Shown here piece after piece: positions 1 through 5,788 of a DNA stretch of 5,788 nt. Within the stretch, counting starts at the first letter, position 1. Every line of letters starts with the position of its first letter. The stretch is from contig JASLGB010000315.1 in NCBI GenBank assembly GCA_030150315.1, positions 1 through 5,788 of the forward strand. The letters are read 5' to 3'. The DNA is from Dokdonella sp. (GTDB taxonomy: Bacteria; Pseudomonadota; Gammaproteobacteria; Xanthomonadales; Rhodanobacteraceae). The translations under genes were made by a program, and so were the position numbers. The notes beneath the pieces are model-generated. The model made no database searches. It saw only the letters and a list, made by a program, of their open reading frames with translations, and had not been told where the DNA came from.

Positions 1-93
1 CCGTGTCAAGTGGGTTGTACACAGGCCGGCCGATATGGCAGCGCGATCATGGTGTGTCCGCGCGTGCGCCGCGGGCGCGCCGAGCCGCGAAAG

Positions 94-106
94 CAAATTA
101 TTGATT
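94..106 (-). promoter_or_regulatory. Candidate IHF binding site
   Basis: The minus strand reads AATCAATAATTTG, an exact match to the classical consensus WATCAANNNNTTR, inside the A+T-rich island. IHF bends DNA and commonly assists DnaA at origins or activates promoters. The motif is short, so chance is possible, but it is improbable in DNA this GC-rich. No binding evidence exists beyond the match. Confidence 0.45.
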
Positions 107-148
107 TGGAATGACTATTTCAGAATGGTTAAACAGTACCCAAACCGT

Positions 149-178
149 CATGCAAGGCCCAACGGTGCGCCTTGCATG
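149..178. other. 10-bp perfect stem-loop (inverted repeat)
   Basis: CATGCAAGGC at 149-158 is exactly inverted at 169-178 as GCCTTGCATG, with a 10-base loop. No T-run follows on either strand, so it is not a textbook intrinsic terminator. It could end a transcript entering from the left, act as a protein operator, or be part of the origin-like structure; it lies 15 bases before the first degenerate DnaA box. Confidence 0.55.
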
Positions 179-204
179 CCGCTTTCACGCCTTCGTCCAC
201 AGAG

Positions 205-227
205 TTATCCACAGCGTTTGTGGATAA
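205..227. promoter_or_regulatory. Pair of perfect inverted DnaA boxes
   Basis: TTATCCACA at 205-213 (+) and its exact inverse TGTGGATAA at 219-227 are separated by five bases. Both match the strongest E. coli-type DnaA box without mismatch. A third, degenerate box (TCGTCCACA, 193-201) lies three bases to the left in the same orientation as the first. DnaA binds such sites to open origins or to repress or activate promoters. The pair ends 125 bases before the priA ATG, so it may link priA expression to the replication cycle, or it may belong to an origin or a DnaA-titrating site. Confidence 0.75.
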
Positions 228-316
228 GCGGAAAACCCCAATCGGACCACCCAGTTAGCTCCGCTTCCTGAAAATCGGATCATGAAGATGCCGCAACTGG
301 CTCCGGCCGCGCCGGC

Positions 317-322
317 TACACT
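317..322 (+). promoter_or_regulatory. Possible priA -10 element
   Basis: TACACT lies 30 bases before the preferred priA ATG and matches four of six bases of TATAAT. No good -35 is visible at the right distance (AACTGG is the nearest candidate). The leader would be about 25 bases long. This is a weak assignment based on position and partial match. Confidence 0.3.
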
Positions 323-352
323 CGCCCGGCATCCGCGCCGTCCCCTGTGCCC

Positions 353-2513
<2,161 letters not shown>

Positions 2514-2675
2514 CCGTCCCCGACGACTGGTGTGGACATCGGCGGACGAGAAATCAGGCGCGGGATCGGCCGTGAATCCTTGCCGGAGTTCGCTCGCGCG
2601 AACGCATGCGTTCGCCGGTTGCGCCGCACGGCTGGCCGGCGCATCGCGCGAAGCCAAACCCGGCGCGGAGCGGCG
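2514..2675. other. Convergent intergenic region with nested palindromes
   Basis: This gap separates the priA stop from the stop of the leftward secreted-protein gene, so it should terminate both transcripts. It contains a perfect 18-bp palindrome at 2598-2615 (GCGAACGCA and its inverse). Overlapping it is a hairpin of GTTCGC (2588-2593) with GCGAAC (2598-2603), so the middle arm can pair with either side. No T-run follows, so an intrinsic terminator is possible but not proven. I see no gene here. Confidence 0.45.
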
Positions 2676-3305
2676 TCACGCGGCCGGATCGAACCCGTCA
2701 AGGAACAGGATGTCCGCGTGCGGATGCACCGTCAGCGTATAGCCCTGCCTCGCATTGCAGCCGCTGGCATCAATGGCCTGCACCACGAAGGGGCTGGAAC
2801 CGACCGCGGTGGGCGTGCCGGACAGCCGGCCATCGGGCGACAACCGCAGCCCGCGCGGCAGGCGCCCATCGCCCACGGCGAAAACGATCGTCCCGTTGCC
2901 GCCTCCGGCGATCAGCTGCGCGGCATACGGCTCGAACGCCTGCGCCGCCGGCAGATCCGTCGCATCGATCCATGGCGGTGCGGGTGCGTTGATCGAGGCG
3001 GTGGCCTGCGCGCTGGCGCCGAGGGCATCGGATACGGTCACGACGTAACCGCCGGCACCGAGTCCGCTGGTGCTCTGGGAGTCGCCGCCGGAAGGCCACC
3101 ACGCGTAGGCGAACGGCGGAGTGCCGCCGCTTGCGATGGCAACCGCCCATCCGTCGTCCACGTCGTGGCAGCTCGCGTCGCCGGTTTCGGTCACGACCGA
3201 CAAGGGCACCGCCGCTGTCAAGGCGGCCTGCGCCGAAAGCCCCAGCCAGAGCATGCCCAGCCAACGTCGCGGCGCTGCTGCGGCCGCGGAACATCGCTTA
3301 TTCAT
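2676..3305 (-). CDS. Secreted SprB-repeat / putative Ig-domain protein, function unknown
   Basis: The 209-residue product starts MNKRC, with basic residues up to R14, a hydrophobic stretch at about 15-32 and an AQA site near residue 27, so a Sec signal peptide is likely. Residues about 37-105 resemble a SprB repeat: a cysteine, GGTPPFAYAW (60-69), then an L-x-A-G-x-Y-x-V-T-V-S-D run (82-93). Residues about 118-193 resemble a putative-Ig (He_PIG) domain, with LPRGLRLSPDGRLSGTP (149-165). The last residues contain DILFLDGFD (198-206), a tail I have seen ending many secreted proteins of this bacterial group. It is probably a small surface or extracellular adhesion-type protein; no catalytic motif is visible. 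An in-frame ATG at 3380 would lengthen it by 25 residues, but that extension runs through the hairpin at 3348-3377 and puts the signal peptide inside the protein, so 3305 is preferred. The Shine-Dalgarno sequence is weak (GAAGG, about 12 bases upstream). Confidence 0.7.
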   Translation of the reverse strand: MNKRCSAAAAAPRRWLGMLWLGLSAQAALTAAVPLSVVTETGDASCHDVDDGWAVAIASGGTPPFAYAWWPSGGDSQSTSGLGAGGYVVTVSDALGASAQATASINAPAPPWIDATDLPAAQAFEPYAAQLIAGGGNGTIVFAVGDGRLPRGLRLSPDGRLSGTPTAVGSSPFVVQAIDASGCNARQGYTLTVHPHADILFLDGFDPAA

Positions 3306-3347
3306 CGCACCGGCTGGCCTTCGCGTTTCGGCGCGCCGGAAAGCCAA

Positions 3348-3377
3348 CGCCATCGCGGCTGAGGGCACGCGATGGCG
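3348..3377 (-). terminator. Strong hairpin behind rpoH, possible terminator
   Basis: CGCCATCGCG (3348-3357) is exactly inverted at 3368-3377 with a 10-base loop. It lies 58 bases past the rpoH stop and 42 bases before the preferred start of the next leftward gene. On the minus strand the stem is followed by TTGGCTTT, a poor but somewhat T-rich tail. It would separate rpoH transcription from the secreted-protein gene. The incomplete T-tract leaves this uncertain. Confidence 0.5.
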
Positions 3378-3435
3378 CAAGGGAGCGGACGAGAGCGTGC
3401 GGCGACCGTCCGGCCGCCGACGTGGCGCGCGTGCA

Positions 3436-4296
<861 letters not shown>

Positions 4297-4300
4297 GGTG

Positions 4301-4307
4301 ACCTCCT
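4301..4307 (-). promoter_or_regulatory. rpoH: rpoH Shine-Dalgarno sequence
   Basis: The minus strand reads AGGAGGT, then CACC, then ATG. This is a near-maximal match to the 16S anti-Shine-Dalgarno sequence and fixes the rpoH start. The CIRCE stem ends 12 bases upstream and does not include this site. Confidence 0.85.
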
Positions 4308-4319
4308 GAGGGGTAGATA

Positions 4320-4350
4320 TTTTGGCACTCCCGTATCAAGAGTGCCAAAA
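4320..4350. promoter_or_regulatory. CIRCE-type operator (HrcA binding site) in the rpoH leader
   Basis: TTTTGGCACTC (4320-4330) is exactly inverted at 4340-4350 as GAGTGCCAAAA, with a nine-base spacer. The CIRCE consensus is TTAGCACTC-N9-GAGTGCTAA. Inside the repeat, TTGGCACTC-N9-GAGTGCCAA differs by one base per arm, and the two changes are complementary so symmetry is kept. Spacer length is exact and arm pairing is complete over 11 bp. HrcA binds CIRCE and represses heat-shock genes, classically groESL and the dnaK operon. The element lies 24 bases before the rpoH ATG and downstream of the likely promoter, where HrcA would block transcription. No hrcA gene is in the window. Confidence 0.88.
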
Positions 4351-4397
4351 CCTGCGAGAGTTCCGCTCGACGACGCCATGGTCGACGACGGACTCTG

Positions 4398-4425
4398 TAT
4401 GGACATTTATAGTACCCGAAAGTTC
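4398..4425 (-). promoter_or_regulatory. rpoH: Candidate rpoH promoter(s)
   Basis: This A+T-rich stretch upstream of the CIRCE element is the natural promoter position. On the minus strand GAACTT (4420-4425), a 16-base spacer and TCCATA (4398-4403) resemble the extracytoplasmic-stress sigma-E pattern (GGAACTT, N15-16, TC-rich -10); the -35 is good and the -10 partial. A TATAAA (4406-4411) within the spacer matches five of six bases of a housekeeping -10 but lacks a good -35. Either would give a leader of about 95-105 bases containing the CIRCE element. E. coli rpoH likewise has several promoters, one sigma-E dependent. Confidence 0.4.
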
Positions 4426-4519
4426 GTTAATTCAGCGTAACGCGGCCACGTTCGGCGCGAACACGGCGTCCACCTGCCGGAACGATGACCCAACTGGCTG
4501 TATCGGAAGGATTTTCCGG
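4426..4519. other. Gap between ung stop and the rpoH promoter region, with small hairpins
   Basis: Two small inverted repeats follow the ung stop on the minus strand: CGGAA/TTCCG (4504-4518, five-base loop) and GTTCG/CGAAC (4450-4462, three-base loop). Neither has a T-run, so ung termination here is only a possibility. No gene is visible in this stretch. Confidence 0.3.
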
Positions 4520-5230
4520 CTATTCTCTGCGATCCAGCGTGGCCGCTGGCGGCAGCGCCCAGTCGATCGCGGCCTCGCCTTTCTGGCGCAGGTAGTCATT
4601 GGCGCGCCCGAAATGGCCGCAGCCGATGAAGCCACGATGGGCCGACAGGGGCGACGGGTGCGGCGCCTTCAGCACGCGATGGCGTGCCGTTTCGATCAAC
4701 TTGCCCTTGGATTGCGCGTGGCTGCCCCAGAGCAGGAACACGAGTCCCTCGCGCTCGCGATTGAGCGCCTCAATGCAAGCATCGGTGAAGCCTTCCCAGC
4801 CCTTGCCGGCATGCGACCCGGCCGCGCCGCGCTCGACCGTCAGCACGGAATTGAGCAGCAGCACGCCCTGTCGCGCCCATGGCAGCAGACAGCCGTGGTC
4901 CGGCGGCGGCACGCCGAGATCGCGCTGGATTTCCTTGAACACGTTCTGCAGCGACGGCGGCGGCGCAACGCCGGGCAGCACCGAAAAACACAGGCCGTGC
5001 GCCTGCCCGGGGCCGTGATAGGGATCCTGACCGAGGATGACGACCTTCACCTGATCGAACGGAGTGGTATCCAGCGCCGCGAAGATGCGCGAACCGGGCG
5101 GATAGATCACCGCGCCCTGCGCCTTGCGCTCGCGCAGGAACTCCGACAAGGCGAGCATGTCCGGGCGCTCCAGCAATGCTCCGACGCGCGACTTCCACGA
5201 GTCGTGCAACCGCACGCGATCCGTGCTCAC
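4520..5230 (-). CDS. ung: Uracil-DNA glycosylase, family 1
   Basis: Ung hydrolyses the N-glycosidic bond of uracil in DNA, which arises from cytosine deamination or dUTP incorporation, and starts base-excision repair. The 236-residue product carries all family-1 motifs. The water-activating loop is GQDPYHGPGQAHG (67-79) with catalytic Asp69. Phe82 of CFSV should stack on uracil. LLLNSVLTVE (124-133) holds the uracil-reading Asn127. The leucine loop HPSPLSAHRG (191-200) holds catalytic His191. VFLLWGS (164-170) is also typical. The GTG start at 5228-5230 is chosen because it overlaps the TGA of the preceding response-regulator gene as GTGA, a standard translational-coupling arrangement. It also gives the expected N-terminus leading to RLHDSWK; an upstream extension would read the other gene out of frame. 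Confidence 0.96.
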   Translation of the reverse strand: MSTDRVRLHDSWKSRVGALLERPDMLALSEFLRERKAQGAVIYPPGSRIFAALDTTPFDQVKVVILGQDPYHGPGQAHGLCFSVLPGVAPPPSLQNVFKEIQRDLGVPPPDHGCLLPWARQGVLLLNSVLTVERGAAGSHAGKGWEGFTDACIEALNREREGLVFLLWGSHAQSKGKLIETARHRVLKAPHPSPLSAHRGFIGCGHFGRANDYLRQKGEAAIDWALPPAATLDRRE

Positions 5231-5709
5231 GCCTCCGCCCCACCGCGCAGGCGCTGCGACACGCGCAGCTGGAACTGCAGCTTGGTCACCAACAGGCGCT
5301 CCTCGACCGGCTTGTGCACCAGATCGTTGGCGCCGGCGCGCAGCAGCGCCGCCTGATTGACCGGATTGTCGTCGCCGGTCATCACCAGCACCGGCAGCTC
5401 GCCCTTGGAGTAGGCGTACTCGTGGCGGATGCGATCGAGCAGGTCCCCGCCGGTCAGCTCGCCCTTCAGGCTGACGTCGGTCAACACCAGGTCGGGACCC
5501 GGCGCGTTGCCGTCTGCCTTCGCCGCATCGAGCTGCTCCAGCGCCGCCTCGACGCTGACCACGTGCGAGACACGGAATCCGCACTTTTCCAGCATGCGGC
5601 GCGTCGCCAGCGCGACCACCCGGCTGTCCTCGACATAAAGGACTTCGCCCGAAACCGTTTCCGCCGGCCGCACATAGCCGCGAATGAAGGCAGCCAAGGC
5701 ATCGAAACC
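5227..5709 (-). CDS. Response regulator receiver-domain protein (5' end missing)
   Basis: The visible 160 residues (starting GFDALAAF) contain a complete CheY-like receiver domain, which accepts phosphate from a histidine kinase. The acidic pair is Glu27-Asp28 in YVEDSR, the phospho-acceptor Asp78 is in VLTDVS, the switch Thr111 is in VMTGDD, and the conserved lysine is Lys133 in HKP. The chain ends 23 residues after that lysine, so no output domain follows. The part before the receiver (DALAAFIRGYVRP) looks like the closing helix of a preceding domain, perhaps a first receiver; that is inference. A TTG at 5697 could start a short version, but the frame is open back to about 5721, where the fold-back repeat intervenes, so the true start is probably lost. 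It is coupled to ung by the GTGA overlap. The kinase partner is not visible. Confidence 0.85.
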   Translation of the reverse strand, partial: GFDALAAFIRGYVRPAETVSGEVLYVEDSRVVALATRRMLEKCGFRVSHVVSVEAALEQLDAAKADGNAPGPDLVLTDVSLKGELTGGDLLDRIRHEYAYSKGELPVLVMTGDDNPVNQAALLRAGANDLVHKPVEERLLVTKLQFQLRVSQRLRGGAEA

Positions 5710-5788
5710 GAGCGAAGTCCTTTATGTCGAGGACAGCCGGGTGGTCGCGCTGGCGACGCGCCGCATGCTGGAAAAGTGCGGATTCCGT
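5572..5788. repeat. 77-bp perfect inverted repeat at the window end (probable fold-back chimera)
   Basis: Positions 5572-5648 and 5712-5788 are exact reverse complements, separated by 63 bases (5649-5711). The right arm encodes again, now on the plus strand, the receiver segment EVLYVEDSRVVALATRRM and a few more residues. Its match runs to the last base of the window. A perfect inverted copy of coding sequence that breaks the gene and ends the window fits a strand-switch artefact of amplification, library preparation or assembly better than biology. Confidence 0.9.

Larger units (their letters stand above)
1..346. other. Non-coding region with origin-like or DnaA-regulatory signals upstream of priA
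   Basis: No convincing gene lies here; the only sizeable open frame (35-271, +) runs through the palindromes and resembles no family I know. About 94-142 is an A+T-rich island (roughly two thirds A+T) in otherwise very GC-rich DNA. It contains a perfect IHF consensus and is followed by a stem-loop and a cluster of DnaA-box sequences. Degenerate DnaA-like 9-mers are TTGTACACA at 15-23 (one mismatch to TTWTNCACA) and TCGTCCACA at 193-201. A perfect TTGACA sits at 4-9 on the minus strand and could be the -35 of a promoter pointing off the left edge. An A+T-rich stretch, IHF site and clustered DnaA boxes together resemble a replication origin. The alternative is a DnaA-controlled promoter region for priA. 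Confidence 0.5.

Noticed and set aside
35..271. Plus-strand open frame of 78 codons
   Set aside because: It runs through the IHF site, stem-loop and DnaA boxes, has no recognisable domain and no good ribosome-binding site.
4301..4350. RNA thermometer in the rpoH leader
   Set aside because: The strong stem at 4320-4350 does not include the Shine-Dalgarno sequence or start codon and I found no clear pairing partner for AGGAGGT; the DNA operator explanation fits the sequence far better.
4504..4518. Intrinsic terminator for ung
   Set aside because: The stem is only five base pairs and no T-run follows on the minus strand.
4322..5356. Plus-strand open frame of 344 codons opposite ung
   Set aside because: It is antisense to a fully motif-supported Ung and to the overlap with the response regulator.
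5572..5788. Natural hairpin telomere or mobile-element terminal repeat
   Set aside because: Both arms are the coding sequence of a conserved receiver domain, there is no transposase or target duplication, and the match ends with the window.

Overview
The window looks like ordinary chromosomal DNA from a high-GC gammaproteobacterium of the Xanthomonadales/Lysobacterales type. This is inferred from PriA, RpoH and Ung sequences that read like that group, very high GC content, and a secreted protein ending in the F-x-D-G-F-[DE] tail I associate with these bacteria. No mobile element, phage, CRISPR or defence system is visible, and I did not find a wholly new system. The most interesting signals are regulatory and structural.

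Layout, left to right. (1) Positions 1-352 are non-coding and unusual. They hold an A+T-rich island with a perfect IHF consensus, a 10-bp stem-loop, and two perfect DnaA boxes in inverted orientation five bases apart, with degenerate boxes nearby. (2) priA (353-2513, +) encodes the replication-restart helicase. It is interrupted by a frameshift in a pure C/G tract near 1877-1893. (3) A 162-bp convergent intergenic region carries nested palindromes. (4) A small secreted SprB-repeat/putative-Ig protein lies on the minus strand (2676-3305). (5) rpoH, the heat-shock sigma factor, lies on the minus strand (3436-4296). It has a strong Shine-Dalgarno sequence and a near-perfect CIRCE operator in its leader, implying control by the HrcA repressor. 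(6) ung, uracil-DNA glycosylase, lies on the minus strand (4520-5230). It overlaps by four bases (GTGA) the end of a response-regulator receiver gene (5227 to about 5709) whose 5' part is missing. (7) The right edge (5712-5788) is an exact 77-bp inverted copy of 5572-5648. It is most simply a fold-back chimera at a contig end.

Functional themes are genome maintenance (PriA fork restart, Ung base-excision repair, DnaA sites) and stress response (RpoH under a CIRCE operator, possibly with an extracytoplasmic-stress promoter). The genes form at least three transcription units: priA rightward, rpoH leftward from its own leader, and response regulator-ung leftward as a coupled pair. The SprB-type gene is leftward behind rpoH, separated from it by a strong hairpin.
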